This document shows positions 1 to 11,792 of a stretch of DNA of 64,000 nucleotides, piece by piece. The stretch spans positions 144,464,897-144,528,896 of the forward strand of contig NC_081407.1 of the NCBI RefSeq assembly GCF_030272615.1, written 5' to 3'. Numbering within the stretch: position 1 is the first letter of the stretch; every line of letters begins with the position of its first letter. The notes beneath the pieces are model-generated. The model made no database searches. It was not told the origin of the DNA and worked only from the letters and a program-made list of their open reading frames with translations. Source of the DNA: Cryptomeria japonica. Its lineage: Eukaryota; Streptophyta; Pinopsida; Cupressales; Cupressaceae. Made by a program: the position numbers and the translations under genes.

Positions 1-464
1 TTTCTAGAGTGTGCAATTTTTTTGGCAATGGTTCGATGTCGTGATCTCTTCGATATAAACTCTCAGGTGATATTACTCATCAAGAAATATGAGTTCTCAT
101 TGGGCTCAAATTTATCAATTTGTCAAGAAATCATCTTAGAGGAAAAAATCCTACTTTCGGAAATCTTTTGAAATTGAAATCATTTGATATTTAAAGGAAC
201 AATATTATTGAAGACATTTCTATAGAAATACAAATTGTCACATTTTTGGTTCATTTTCAAGGACTTCGAAACAACACAAGTTGTTCCTCTTCTCTTTATT
301 TAAACTACACTTAGGATGAAGATGTAAGTGAAAAAAAGTGGAATGAAGCTATGTGGTGGGAAGTGAGAGTTGGATTAAGCATTGGATTATGCGATTCAGT
401 TGTTATTGGAGTGTTGTTCTTCAACAAAAAATGTCATTTTAGATTCTTCAAGATCATGGATTAA
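1..464 (+). pseudogene. LRR receptor-like protein pseudogene, 3' end (copy A)
   Basis: This is the end of an LRR-RLP gene, a plant cell-surface immune or developmental receptor without a kinase. Bases 1-240 hold degraded LRR sequence that aligns with the better-kept LRRs at 54258-54390 and 56750-56880 (the sense of N-H-L-S-G-K-I-P). From about 312 an open frame gives an acidic juxtamembrane stretch (DEDVSEKKWNEAMWWE), one hydrophobic membrane segment and a short basic tail ending KIMD at a TAA (462-464). That architecture is typical of RLP C-termini. Frameshifts and stops upstream make this a relic. Copies B and C carry the same tail with a premature stop. Copy A lacks the MITE found in B and C. 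The 5' part lies outside the window. Confidence 0.75.
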
Positions 465-1030
465 TTTATTGTCATTCCTGATCAAAATGTTTATGATTTT
501 ATTTATAATAAAGTTGTTTTCTTCCTCTTCCCATTCCCTTGAACGATTATCTCCCCTACCCTTCTCTAAGTATGAATGCACACAATTTTTCTTATTATTA
601 TTATTATTTTATTTTTACTAATATTATAGAGTAGCTCCATGTATAACATGTACTAAAATAGATATTCAAAAGTAATACATTGTGTCAATTTTGAATTGGT
701 CTCTTCATTTGATTGAAGGTTAGTAGTGAGCATTGTTCTACACAAATATCTATTATAAGACCATTTAAAAAAAAAATATAATTGTTTACATAAAATTAGA
801 TGTTTCATTAATTAAATTCTCAACAACTAAATGTCTTGAAATACAATGCAAAGAAACCAAAAATTAAAACTTCCAAGTAAATATAAATATAATAGTTAAA
901 ATGCCTATTTATTAATGGAGTCAAATGAAATAAGAGATTCCTAAAATTAAATTTCTTACTTGGAAAGAATTAAGGGGCAAAGTGAAAAGTTATGTCACAC
1001 TTTTACAAAGGAAATGACCAACATTGATCA
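465..1030 (+). other. 3' flank of RLP copy A, shared with copy B
   Basis: This AT-rich stretch has no gene. It aligns by eye with the sequence after the RLP tail in copies B (45794-46330) and C (54783-55320). Shared landmarks are the 'attcccttgaa' block and the 'attcaaaagtaat' block. It is therefore old RLP 3'-UTR or flank, and small ORFs here are chance. Confidence 0.55.
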
Positions 1031-2646
1031 ATTTTTTTTACTTGAAACACTAAAAAGTGACATGTATGTTAAAATTTTTGAACTGATGTAAACTAATAAA
1101 ATGTGTATTTTTAGTATATTTTATGTTTGCATTTAAAACATTATTTAAGTATATATATATTTTTGTAAAATTGACATTATGTTTTAGTTGCTAGAAAATT
1201 TATAAAAATGAAGTTACATGGGACATCGCTTTTAATAATTTTTTTCCTTCAATGTTTTTTTGTGTATCTATAACTTGAAACTTTAGTGCATGAATTTATT
1301 TTTTCTCAATTTTGATAGATATATGTTGAAATAAATATTAAAATATATATGTGCATTGAAAACACAACCATGTTTTGGGACTTCATCTTCTGTCTTAAAT
1401 ATTTAACTAATATGAGTGAATATAGGGAACATGCCTTGCAATTAATGAATATGTCTATTTTGATACTTGGTAACTTAGCTTGCTTGGGTGGTTGGGAGGT
1501 CAAACTTGTTTGGCTACTAGAAATGTTCCCACTTGGCATTAGATAAGGTTGGATGCTTGACTAGATTCAACTTTTTTCTCTTTGGATGCTCCTGAAAAAG
1601 TTCCAATAAACAACTTCTAGCTCTTAGATGCTTGCAATATGTTTGTACTATTAATAAGGTGTCTTAACTACCCCTAAGGTCAACCCACAATAATGAGTCA
1701 CAAAATGGCCAAACAGGGAAAATGAAAACCAATATTTTTCACTAGATCTTCAGTTTCAAACACTTATAACATCTAAACCATTAAGAATTCGAAGATGATC
1801 TACAAAATAGCGATTTGTGAGATTTTGTGTATAGATTCTAAATATATATATTTTTTTAAAATTAGAAATAAATGGTAACTTAGGTGTGTTCATAGATCAT
1901 ACATGCATACTCATAAATTACTTGAAAGGTTAGTGAGTCCACCTTAATATGTATGTGACCAATGCCCTATGCCCATCTAGTCACAAGTGCAAAAATATAT
2001 AATATATAATATATATTTAATAAATGATATGTGAAATATAATGAATGATTCACCAACCACCATTGACCCCAACAATCATTTGCAAGTTATCGAAGACGAC
2101 AACTATCCCAAATATATAAGGTATACAACCCTTTACTATCTCATAAAATAATTACATGGTCAAATTCACATTTATGTGGAGATGTAAGATGGCAATTTAC
2201 AACATTGTGAGGCGATGCGGGCTAGGGGGAACCCTAGCCACATGGTGTAATGTAGGTTGTTGTGGGTTGATTGGGGGGTGTTTGTTCACAAAGGGAGAGT
2301 GGAGGGCTATGTGAGGGGCATCTTTTGTTTGTCGAGCCCATTGATGGTTGTTTCTAGGGTTTGGCCAAGGTGTGTTGGTGGCACCGTGTAAGGGTTTTGA
2401 CAACTTTTGTGTAAGGGTTTTGACAACTTTTGTGTAAGGGTTTTGATTTGGTGTGTGGGGGTAGTCGTGGTTTTTTTTTAGCTTGCATTAGTATTGAGGG
2501 AGTTGTTTGGGGTGCTTAGTCATGAGAAGTTGTGTCAAGGTTTTTGTTGTTGACGCGGATCTAGTGTTCTGAGGGTTCAAGAGGGTTCAAGAGGGGTGGG
2601 GATTCAATTCAAAGATGCTTTAACTTGAGGTATTGCTTCACCGAGC
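1031..2646. other. unassigned AT-rich intergenic sequence
   Basis: I see no gene. At 2190-2480 the composition becomes G-rich on the plus strand, and a short phrase (tgtaagggttttgacaac) is repeated in tandem near 2386-2445. Open frames here are short and low in complexity. Confidence 0.4.
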
Positions 2647-2940
2647 ATGGATGATAACCCCATCTTTGATGAGAATAATTTTGGGGAGGGTGAAAATCTG
2701 GTTCAAGATGAGAGTTTCAAGTGTGCAAAGATTAATGGGTGCCTTGCAAGAAGTGACATCAGACAGGTTCTAGTTGTTCAACCCGATTTGGTGGTAGAGC
2801 ATATACATTACTTGACAAGCCATGTCTTTGATCTACAAGTTTATCGAGCTTCGGGTTTCCTTGCCCTTTTTGGATTCATGGGTTCAACATACATGGAGCC
2901 CAGAGGGGGAGATGGAAGGCTACAAATAGTTATTTTCTAG
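2647..2940 (+). CDS. hypothetical 97-residue ORF, possibly a relic
   Basis: An ATG-started frame of 97 residues in a locally less AT-rich patch. The N-terminus is acidic (MDDNPIFDENNFGEGEN) and the middle is hydrophobic and mixed. I recognise no domain. It ends 29 bases before a truncated LTR at 2969, so it may be a fragment of a transposon or gene cut by that insertion. It could equally be chance, and no promoter or splice signals stand out. Confidence 0.2.
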   Translation: MDDNPIFDENNFGEGENLVQDESFKCAKINGCLARSDIRQVLVVQPDLVVEHIHYLTSHVFDLQVYRASGFLALFGFMGSTYMEPRGGDGRLQIVIF

Positions 2941-2968
2941 TAATTTTCTCTTGCATGTCAGATAGAAA

Positions 2969-3145
2969 TGTAGACACTTAAAATTGTCCTAGCCTAATTA
3001 AACAAGTATTTTATTTATTCAATTATTTTATCCTAAGCCGTCTATTAATTAAATAAATTTTTATTTATTTAATTAATTCATTAATCATCTTCTAGCCTTT
3101 CTCCTCATTTAAATAAATATTTTTATTTATTTCACAAATTTATGT
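2969..3145 (+). repeat. truncated gypsy LTR fragment, TGTAGACAC family
   Basis: It begins TGTAGACACTTAAAATTGTC and continues with AT blocks of the form aattaaataaat..atttatttaatt, then 'ttctagcctttctcctcatttaaat'. This matches, in plus orientation, the start of the LTRs at 28187-28943 and 38381-39132 (which lie in minus orientation). Only about 175 bases are recognisable and no partner LTR or TSD is seen, so it is a decayed fragment. Confidence 0.6.
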
Positions 3146-4712
3146 AATATTCCACAAGAACAAATAAAATATAGTGCAAAAATAAGTTAGAAAATTAAAA
3201 GGGGAATTCTTTCTATGGGATCAAAGATTTGCAAGTTTTGTTGTAATATAAAAATATTTTTGAAATAAGATAATTAAGTTTTATATTTAACAATATATTT
3301 ATTGTTTAATTTTATTTATATAATATTATATTATAATTATACCATATATGAATAGTTAATTATATACTGAGAAAATTTATAAATTCAAAACTTGAATAAA
3401 TTTTAAATTATGAGTATAATAAATATAACATATAATAAGGAATTATATGTTTAAATTTTTTAATTTTTAATTAATTTTAATATCTATTTTATATATATAT
3501 ATATAACATATAAATAATTGATTTTAATATATTATAAAAAATGCGAGTAAAATTATATATTGATGATTTCTACTATATTTCTTATATTATATTATATTAT
3601 ATTATATAATTAAAAATAAACTTTCATATCAAATATTATTATAAAATTGAACATAAACATAATAAGATTTTTAAATAAATTAAATACAAAAAATTAAAAC
3701 TTAATTTTTTTTAAATATATTAAAATTAAACTTTTAACTTTCATATTAAAAATTATAAATAAAATCAAACTTATAAAACTAAAATTAAAATAAAATTTGT
3801 TTAAAAATAAAAAATAAATTCAAAATAAAAAATCGAGATAATATAGATTTTTGAGATGGGTAAATACAAATGGTGGGCGATTAGTATATACTTGTGTTTT
3901 TCTTAATGAAATTAGATGTGTGTGCTTACAAAGAACGAAGTGCCCAGACCTAGTTGTATTTCACATGAGGGGCATTGGAAAATGGGAGCTCATTATAAGC
4001 AAGTAGGTTCTATTTATTTATTTCTCATAACCCAAAATCAAGATGTTCCTCGCTGCTTGTGAATGGGAAAATGCTCGATGGAAATGATGATGACAAAATC
4101 CATATAATCTATTGTCTATGGTATTGTCAAGTTGCAAGCAATGACTATTTGGATGGTCATTCGAAAATAGGATTGAACTCAACATGCAACCAAGGGAAGA
4201 ATTACAAAATCCAATAGTGAGAAATGTTTTGATCATCTTGCACACAATTGAACCCTCAATCTGCAAGTTTAGCCCGTCTATCTCAAATAAAGAAATGTCT
4301 TCGACGTAAAAATATAACAATATAAAGTCATTTTTGTGGAGGGAAAGAATTTTAAATTATTATTTAAAAGTGACTTTTGAATATATTTTTTGGATGACTT
4401 TATTTTAATTAATTTGAAAAGGATACGTAAGTGGTTTAAAGTATAAATTTTTATAAATTCGTTTTATATATGAGTATTATTCATTTGTTTTAAACTAGGA
4501 ATTAAAAAGTATCTTGTAGAAAAAATAAAAGTTGATTTGGAAGCTCTTTTTTATATGCTAGATTTTTTTTCTTTGTAGAAATCTGGGTATGGGGTTAGGG
4601 GTGAGAAATGGGCAAAGGCTAGGTGAACGAACTAGACAATTTAAAGTTATAGTGAGAGAAAACCCAAGGGAATTTGTTTTAGTGGTGAGACATCTATCAT
4701 AGCTAATTATTG
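3146..4712. other. unassigned, strongly AT-rich intergenic DNA
   Basis: Mostly A/T homopolymer-like sequence with TA runs (near 3490 and 3585). A 100-codon open frame on the minus strand (4018-4320) has no recognisable domain and I do not call it a gene. Confidence 0.4.
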
Positions 4713-4730
4713 AAGATTAACTAATTTATT
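4713..4730. repeat. target-site duplication of the LINE, left copy
   Basis: AAGATTAACTAATTTATT occurs here and again at 22199-22216, exactly bordering the LINE. An 18-bp duplication of this kind is typical of target-primed reverse transcription. Confidence 0.85.
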
Positions 4731-6224
4731 TATTTATTTTTGGTCAGTAATATTGATTTTTATTGATTAAAATATGAAAGTATTCTATTACAATTCACGA
4801 GGGGCCTATCATATGCCCAGAGTATACCATGTAACCTATAAATTTATCTTCCTATCCCTAAATATTACAACAACACTACAAACAGGGTTGAAAAATAAAC
4901 CCCTATGAAGGCTTGGGTCATACAAAAGAAACCATGGATCCCCATCCACCGATGCAAAATCTGGCCAAAACTGGTTCATTTCATCAAAACCTGGAAACAA
5001 CAAAAAAAATAGTTCCCTTCATATCGAGTTCAAACCGGCAAATAACCAGTTCCCTTCATCAAAAAACTAGAAACTGCAATAACCGGTTCACTTCGTAGAC
5101 ACAAAGGTGTAGGTGGGTTAAAACCAGTTTCCTTCATCAAAAACTGGAAACTGCATAAAACCGGTTAACTTCGTAGACACAAAAAACTTGCAGGTGGAAT
5201 AAAACCGGTTCATTGGGGTAGTCGACGTCTTGCACTTCGTCGTTTCCTTGGGATGACACTTAAAAACCATGGCCTCCGCCTCTCCTACTCATTCTGATTG
5301 CTTCCATTAGAGGGTTCCACTCCACCCTTATGTGACTTAGATAAAGTCTCTGGTTCACCATATTCGACCATCAGACAAATGACAAGAACCCCAATGCTTC
5401 CACTGCAATTTAACTCTCGAAGCCCTCATTGAAATTAAAGCCATATCTCGAGTGCACCCATTCAAAAATAGAATCCATCCCAATTAATAGTTCCTTTTCA
5501 AAAAGAGAGTTCATGACCCAGCAAAGATCCTCCTCGACAATCCCCAATTTCAGGTCCCATGCCAAAATCATGGCAGCTATATCCACATTGTATTTCCACC
5601 AGTGTGTGGCTTGTTGGAAGAAAAAGCCCAGCATCCCTTGCACCGCTCTTATAACTTCCTCTGAAGGGCATTTGAGTAGCATTCTCAGTCTTCAATCTTC
5701 CATCGGTCCATAAAGAGCTTTTTGTTGTTTCTTTGTTTGGAAGGTGAATGTAGCCTCCATCCCATCGCCAGACAAACCTGCACAAGAAAAAACACATACA
5801 CCAGCTAGCAGAAGAAAGATAAAATGCATTACGTTTTGATTCTTTAAAAAGGAAGTCGGCTCGTGCGACTAGTTAATCACATTGCTGCCACGACCTTTGA
5901 TCATTATTACTTGACACTGTGTGTATCACGTCATCACCCATCCACATAGATGTAAATATTATAGATTGAAGCTTGTTGTAAGGAGGCACTTGTAATGGTT
6001 CACATCACTGCCTTCATTGCTATCATTCGCATGCACAAAATAAAAGAGCCGAAGAGAAACACGCTCGAGCTGCTAATCATTACAAAGCAAGAGTTAATGA
6101 CCACCTGAGTTGTGATTCACACACATCATATATGTACTTTGGTAGATAGAAATCATCATATGTTATCTGAACGCATGATATGACCTTGTCATATCATCAT
6201 TTAGAGTTTGAGTTTTAGCCCATC
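4731..6224 (-). other. LINE 3' untranslated region
   Basis: This lies between the ORF2 stop (6225-6227) and the A-rich tail. It includes an imperfect tandem repeat (5040-5200) and an open stretch at 5410-5797 on the minus strand that resembles no known protein. A third short LINE ORF cannot be excluded, but no domain supports one. Confidence 0.6.
5040..5200. repeat. 80-bp imperfect tandem repeat, two units
   Basis: Unit 1 (5040-5119) and unit 2 (5120-5200) share the blocks ccagtt(t/c)ccttcatcaaaaa, gaaactgcat and aaccggtt.acttcgtagacac. A partial third unit precedes them near 4970-5035, and an isolated aaccggttca follows near 5205. It lies inside the LINE 3' UTR, where length-variable repeats are common. 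Confidence 0.7.
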
Positions 6225-6851
6225 TTATACCGAGTCTAACTTGTCGTCAAAGACTTCAAACATGAAATCCCCAATCTGATTAAACGACAGTGCCCATTTA
6301 GACAATTTATATGCAACTGTGTTGCCCTCCCGTTTGATGCGAGTAATAATGACTTCTTCAAAAAGTTTCAAATCCTCCAGAATTAGTGAGATGAAGTTTT
6401 GTAGGTGCCATGCTTTGATTTGGCCATTTTTTATGGTCTAGATTATGATTAATGAATCTCCTTCCAAATATAGTTTTTTAATCCCCATTGTCCTAGCACA
6501 TCTTATTGCCAGCCACGCTGCATAAACTTCTGCCTCATTGTTAGTGCCCTGTTTCATGCACCGTGCTCCCAATTTTATAATGATGCCACTGTGATTTCGA
6601 AAAACCACTCCCACCCCTGATAGACCCCCTCCTTGTTGAGCCGCCCCATCAAAATTGGCTTTAATCCACCCCGGCTGGGGTGGAGTCCATACTATGGGTG
6701 AGTTAAATTTTTCACTCATTTGCCTAGAAAGCCAGGCCCCATGTCTTATTTTGATGTTGGGCCATGCTTTTTGTATTTTCATGTCCTTTATGGTAAAAGG
6801 GTTTTTTGTTGAATCCATCTGAGAAGCTGCAGCCCCTAAAAATTCCTCCAC
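6225..6851 (-). pseudogene. LINE ORF2 C-terminus, RNase H domain
   Basis: The minus frame encodes an RNase H fold with FDGAAQQGG (first catalytic Asp), NNEAEVYAAWLAIR (catalytic Glu) and LEGDSLIII (third Asp). This is the reverse-transcriptase-like RNase H of plant LINEs, which would remove template RNA during cDNA synthesis. An in-frame stop follows LEGDSLIII near 6438, and a second part continues in frame to a TAA at 6225-6227. It is joined upstream to the zf-RVT region. It could be mistaken for a host 'ribonuclease H-like' gene, but the flanking LINE domains settle the origin. Confidence 0.85.
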
Positions 6852-7121
6852 TACCTAATCAATTCTGCTACAAAGCCTTCTACCATCCTCAGCCTTGTCT
6901 TGGAAAATCCTACGATTTCTTTCCTTCTATATTTCCCATATTACAAGTGATGGGCATATGTTCCATATGCTTGAGAAAGTTGATTTCTTATTTTGCCTTG
7001 GCCGACTATCAAACACATCTTTGAGCATATTTGGCAATGGGCTTTGCCATTGCAATTTACCTTTCACCAAGTCCTAGCATTTTTGCGCTATCTTGCATTG
7101 TAGCAGGAGGTGGTCAATATC

Positions 7122-7592
7122 CTATTCAGCTTCCCCACACATAAAGCACTTGGTTGGTCCTGCCAATCCAAGCCTTTTCCTCCTCTCGCCAATTAGAATT
7201 CTCCCTTTCAGGGCCAGCCATGCAAACACCCCTGCTTTGGGTAGACAATGCTTATGCCATATTAAGTCATTAGTTGTCTTGCATTCCCCTACCACACCTT
7301 CTAGAAACCTATAACCTAAGTTAACTGAGTAGTTCCCATCATTTGAACCACACCAAATTACTTTGTCCTGGCCTTTTGTGAGGTAAATATTTCGTTGATT
7401 CAAGACTTGTTTTAACAACCTTTGTTGTTGATCTGATAGCCCTACGTCTGATAGGTCTTTCCAACACCAAACCTCTCCCAGGTGGCTTTGTTTGCATACC
7501 AAATAGTCAATGACCTTGTCACCCCAAATTCTGCATAAACGAGATTTTTCTTCGGAAAAATCGGCCATGTGTTTTATGACTAGGTACGCCAC
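7122..7592 (-). pseudogene. LINE ORF2, zf-RVT (post-RT cysteine) region
   Basis: This frame contains the motif set W-x-LPKAGVFAWLALKGRI-L..R....GL....C.MCGEAE, followed after a stop by D-I-D-H-L-L-L-x-C. This is the zf-RVT module found between reverse transcriptase and RNase H in plant LINEs. It probably binds nucleic acid. Stops at 7122 and near 7593 break the frame. Confidence 0.8.
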
Positions 7593-7604
7593 CCAAGAAT
7601 TATC

Positions 7605-7872
7605 CTAGAATTTTGATGACTTTCCATTACCAATATGCCATGAAAGATGTTTAGTGAGTACTTTCTTGCTGCTCACTATGAAGTTCCAAATTGCAGATCC
7701 CCTGGGTGGGTTTTTGATTGTGAAGATTATGTGATTCTCCATTGTGTCCAGGTATTTAGCCCTCATTACCTTTACCCATAATTGATTTGGTTTATTATAA
7801 ATTCTCCAAGAGAGTTTAGCTCCCAGAGCTTCATTCATAAGTTGCCAGTTCCTAAATACAACACCACCCTTC
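7605..7872 (-). pseudogene. LINE ORF2, post-RT thumb region, distal side of the gypsy insertion
   Basis: The frame resumes here directly after the gypsy element (motifs GGVVFRNWQLMNEALGAKL and W..IGNG). In uninterrupted plant LINEs this follows 'W..FC.SK..GG' without a gap. The other half of that motif lies at 16867-16930, so the gypsy insertion cut this codon run. Confidence 0.8.
7868..7872. repeat. TSD of the chromovirus, left copy (CCTTC)
   Basis: CCTTC borders the element here and again at 16867-16871. A 5-bp TSD is typical of Ty3/gypsy integrase. Confidence 0.85.
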
Positions 7873-10039
7873 TGATAGGGAGCTTACTAGGAAAGTGCTC
7901 ACAAGGCTAATTTTGCTTGATAAGGGTCAATTTATTTACCCAAAGACTTGTAGAGTTTGTTGTGTATGACTACTCAATCTGTCTTGTTGTTGTAATGCCA
8001 AGTACTCCATGGTTTACTTGCCTAACAAACTCCCTTTTTGGTGATGACTCTCGCCCATGCACAGATCTACTCAAAATGCTTATTCCTTCCAACTACACTT
8101 TCTCATGCTTGGCTCTTGGGGCCTTCAACCTTAGGTTTCAGAGTGTACTAGGGGTCTTCCACATGGAAATGTAGGGGCAATAAGGTATTGTTCACCTTTG
8201 AATGCTCATAATCTTGTTTGAGGTCTATAGCCCTTAACTTGCTCAAATTCATTAACAAGGCTCAACTACCCCCAAATGAGGTTGCACACTGTCTAGGAGT
8301 CCCAAGTACACTTGTTGGATTGCTTGGATTTCTCTTAGTATGTTTCATAAGTCTCCAAGTTTCATTTTTCCATCGGGTTCATGCATTTGACAAAAAACCA
8401 GTCATTTGTGTGTTATGCAGTCCTAGAGGGCTACTAGCCCGTGGAGGCCTAATTGGCCTTATTTTGCTCCTACCGGTCAACGATGGTCATTTTCTCCCTC
8501 AAGATTGTTTTGAATTATGTATTAGGGGTGTATGCTCAAATATTTTCAAGGTTTAGCCCACTGTTAGTGCAGATTTAAGACTGTCCACCTTTTGTGGCAT
8601 ATTTGGAGGGTTTGGTAGGGTTTGGAGTAAGTAATGTTAGAAAGTGTCTCTAACTCCACTCTTCAAGCCTCCACAATGGTTTAGGATCTCTACCACATCT
8701 TAAAGAACCTTCCCCTACTTTTTTCTTGCAAGTAAAATCTCAAACACTTGGCAAGCAAGTGGGAAAACAGTAAACTGCCCTGTCACTGTCCTTTTTCTGC
8801 CTTTTACTAGTCAACAACATTTGCACTTTGGGACTTGCAAGAATGAAGAGTTTGGAAATGGGAAAGTACCTCATTGAGGTCTTAAAACATATAACACTCC
8901 TCCTATTATATTTCCTTCAAGATGCAAGGCTTGGATGATGCTTTTGGACACATCCCAATGAGCATTTTACAAGATACCAATCACAAAATAGTGAACACAC
9001 TGTTTGTTTACAAAAATAGGAATGTTTGATACAACAAGTTTAATCCAACAAGCCAAGGTTATGCTCAACACTCTGGACCATACTTCCATATCACTGCCTC
9101 ATTGATTTGTTCATTCCAAATTACTTTTGGATGACAATCTTGAGTTTTAACCATGAACTAGCCTAGTTGCTCCAACTTGCCTAGTTCACACTCAAATGCA
9201 TCTTCAAACCACTTTTCTGGCACAAAAAGAAAGATATGTACATTATATACACATAGATCAACTTGGAAGAATCCATTGGAGGGATCCAGACCTGGATCAA
9301 CCAAGTTGATGCATTTTACAACTCCAAACCCCTGGCAAGGCAACAGGTTCCCAGTTTACAAACATTTTTATACAAACACCTTGCAAATGAAAAACCAATG
9401 AAAAAATTACATAGGAAGCTTTATTACATCAACATTTCAACTTCCAAAAAGGTACAGTACGGAATTGCACAGCTACAGTATGGACTGCTCTTCAAAGGAA
9501 GGAAAAACAGTCATAAAATTTAAAAAAACATGATTTTTATTAAGTCTCACTTGTAAATACAAACACCAACCATTTCCAAGGCAAAGGGAGGCCTTATATA
9601 GTTTCTATAGTTGGTTTTCAAGCCCTATTACATACATGAGGCTTCCATAACTTCATTTTGCAAGAAAATGACAATTTTGACAACTTTTCAAGCCAAATGA
9701 CAACTTTTCTTGCTCACAAAGGCATTTTTGACAACCTAGCCTTATCAACTTTCCTAAACAACTTATAAATTCTTAAAAAAACTAAACAAACATGTTTCAA
9801 TGCTCTTCAAGACATTAGGAGACCTTTTTGGCATTTTTTTCACATTTTTGCCAAAAATTGTCAACTCAAGGCCTAAAAGGCAAAACTTGATCTCTAGAGC
9901 CCAAAATGAGATCAAAACCAATAAACATGACCCAAAACAACATAAAACAACATAAACAACCTAACACAAGACTTTACAAACATAAAAACATTAAATGCTC
10001 AAAAATGGGAGTTTTACTCAACTAGGTGCTCCTGCACCA
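7873..10039 (-). repeat. chromovirus 3' LTR
   Basis: It begins TGATAGGGAGCTT on the plus strand and ends ..CCTGCACCA, 2,167 bp. It aligns over its whole length with 14702-16866. About 27 differences fall in the first 645 bp, none in 8517-9600 and about 20 in the rest (counted by eye). Small ORFs inside the LTR have no coding support. Confidence 0.9.
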
Positions 10040-10055
10040 TACTCCCCCAAAAACA
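10040..10055 (-). other. chromovirus polypurine tract
   Basis: Read on the minus strand, TTTTTGGGGGAGTA lies immediately before the 3' LTR. This is the expected plus-strand priming site. Confidence 0.7.
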
Positions 10056-10061
10056 AAGAAG

Positions 10062-10694
10062 TCATGTGACTCCTTGAGGCAGAAAAGAAGAAGAAATCCC
10101 AACTTTCTGAAAGTCATCTTCAGGTATCCAAGTGGCCTCTGAGGTAGGTTGATCCTTCCATTTTATGAGATGCTCCATGTAGGTGTGATTCCTTGTCTTT
10201 TTGAGAATTTTGGAGTCTAGAACCTGTTCAGCTTGGGGAAAAGAAAGAGAAGGGAGAGATAGATCAAAAAGGGATTTGGAAAAATATGAAACTCTTTGAA
10301 CCTCCTCAGGTGGCTTCTCTTTGAAAGCAATCAGATGTGCAACATTAAAATTGGGGGACAAAGAAACATTAGTAGGCAAATCAACTTTATAAGCATTAGA
10401 CCCATACTTAGCCAAGATCTTGCAAGGGCCCATCCTCCTCATCTGAAGCTTGATTGGAACTCCCTTTTGTAGCCTTTCCTTATTCAAATGAACCATCACA
10501 TAATCACCTATGGCAAACTGAACATCTCTTTGTGTAGCATCCACTCTTGCCTTGACTTTTTGAGAGGTGTCTTGGAGAGCTTGTCTCACTTGCTCATGAA
10601 CCTCCTTCATGGAGTGAGCCATGTCATCTGTTGTCCCACTCTTATGCTGCAAGTTAGTGATATCCCTCAACTCCATGATACCCCTTGGATGCAT
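10062..10694 (-). pseudogene. chromovirus integrase C-terminus with chromodomain
   Basis: This 210-residue frame begins in the integrase C-terminal region. It has the motif Y.VHLNKERLQKG-like, then GPCKILAKYGSNAYKVDLP, the GPY/F-type module. It ends with a chromodomain (HTYMEHLIKWKDQPTSEATW, then IPEDDF). Chromodomains of this kind are thought to guide integration toward particular chromatin. It continues from the integrase core at 10788-11141 across an in-frame TGA near 10787. This part is otherwise well preserved. Confidence 0.85.
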
Positions 10695-10787
10695 ACTATA
10701 AACAACTTCAAATGGACTTTTACTTGTAGACTGGTTAACACTATCATTATAGGCATATTCTTCTTGATGAATGAGCTGATCCCAACT

Positions 10788-11141
10788 TCACCCATAGTCC
10801 TTTGTCAAGCACCTAAGCATGTTTCCAAGAGACCTATTCACAACTTCAGTTTGGCCATCAGTTTGTGGATGATAAGCTGAACCAAAAGAGAGATTAGTAC
10901 CCAATCTCTTCCACAATGTTTTCCAGAAATGACCAAGAAACTTAACATCCCTATTTGAAACAATGCTAGTAGTCAAACCATGAATTCTAAGAACTTCTTT
11001 GAAAAACAAATAGGCAATATGACTTGCATCATGTGTTGTTTTGCAAGGAATGAAGTGAGCCATCTTGCTGAATCTATCAACTACTACAAAGATGCTATCA
11101 AATCCTGCTTGAGTCCTACGTAACCCTACTACAAAATCCAT
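10788..11141 (-). pseudogene. chromovirus integrase core
   Basis: This frame holds the DDE integrase core: MDFVVGL (first Asp), IVSNRDVKF (usually SDRD, so the second Asp appears replaced by Asn through a G-to-A change) and [14 protein letters not shown] (Glu). The family inserts cDNA into chromosomes. The Asn at a catalytic position and the stop after KDYG indicate loss of activity. The zinc-binding N-terminus lies upstream near 11150-11400, broken by stops. Confidence 0.85.
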
Positions 11142-11393
11142 GCTAATGCAATCCCAAGGCCTATGTGGATTGGGAAGAGGTTGATATAAATCAGCATTAG
11201 AGGAATTACCTTTTTCTTTCTAGCATACCAAGCACTGCTCAACATACCTCATGATGTCTCTTTCCATCTTAGGCCAATAATAGAACCTTTGAACTAGCTC
11301 TAAGGTCTTATTGAGACCGAAATGTCCACTTAAGCACCCATTGTGCTTCTCTTGAATGAGGTTCTCTCTCATAGAACCCTTTGGAACACACAA

Positions 11394-11790
11394 CTATCCA
11401 CCCCTGAATAACAAACCATCCTGCAAAGTGAAATCAGCATATGCACCATGGAAGTTATTCTCAAAATCTTTACAAACTTTATAAGCTCTAGCAAAATCAT
11501 TATCAGTAGGATACATGTCTTTGAAACTATCAATACCAATGCTCTGAACTTGAATCTCATGAATAGTTAACAACCTTCTCCTCAAAGCATCTGCTACTTT
11601 ATTCAATTGACCCTTCTTATGCTTAAGAGTAAAAGTGTAAGCTTGTAAGTATTCTACCCATTTAACATGCCTATGATTCAGTTTATCCTGTGAGTTCAAG
11701 AAACTGAGTGCCTGATTATCTGTGTATACAATAAACTCTTTAGGAAGAAGATAATGTCTCCATTTCCTAAGTGCTTGTACTAATGCATAA
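11394..11790 (-). pseudogene. chromovirus RNase H end and link to integrase
   Basis: The frame continues from the RNase H (NHRHVKWVEYLQAYTF, typical of 'RQARWLEFLQEYDF') to the start of the integrase zinc region (DGLLFRGG). It is separated from the main RT frame by a stop at about 11793. Confidence 0.75.
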
Positions 11791-11792
11791 AG

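Noticed and set aside
2197-2403. Pro/His-rich ORF on the minus strand
   Set aside because: It mirrors a G-rich plus-strand patch with an internal short tandem repeat and has no domain.
4018-4320. 100-codon minus-strand ORF
   Set aside because: No recognisable motif, no start context or neighbours, and AT-rich flanks without splice or promoter support.
6438-6851. Host ribonuclease H-like gene
   Set aside because: It lies in frame order with zf-RVT, RT and endonuclease of one LINE bounded by an 18-bp TSD.
9158-9523. ORFs with identical proteins in both chromovirus LTRs (also 15986-16351)
   Set aside because: They overlap each other on both strands and lie in the tract that is identical at DNA level, so identity reflects LTR homology or conversion, not selection on protein.
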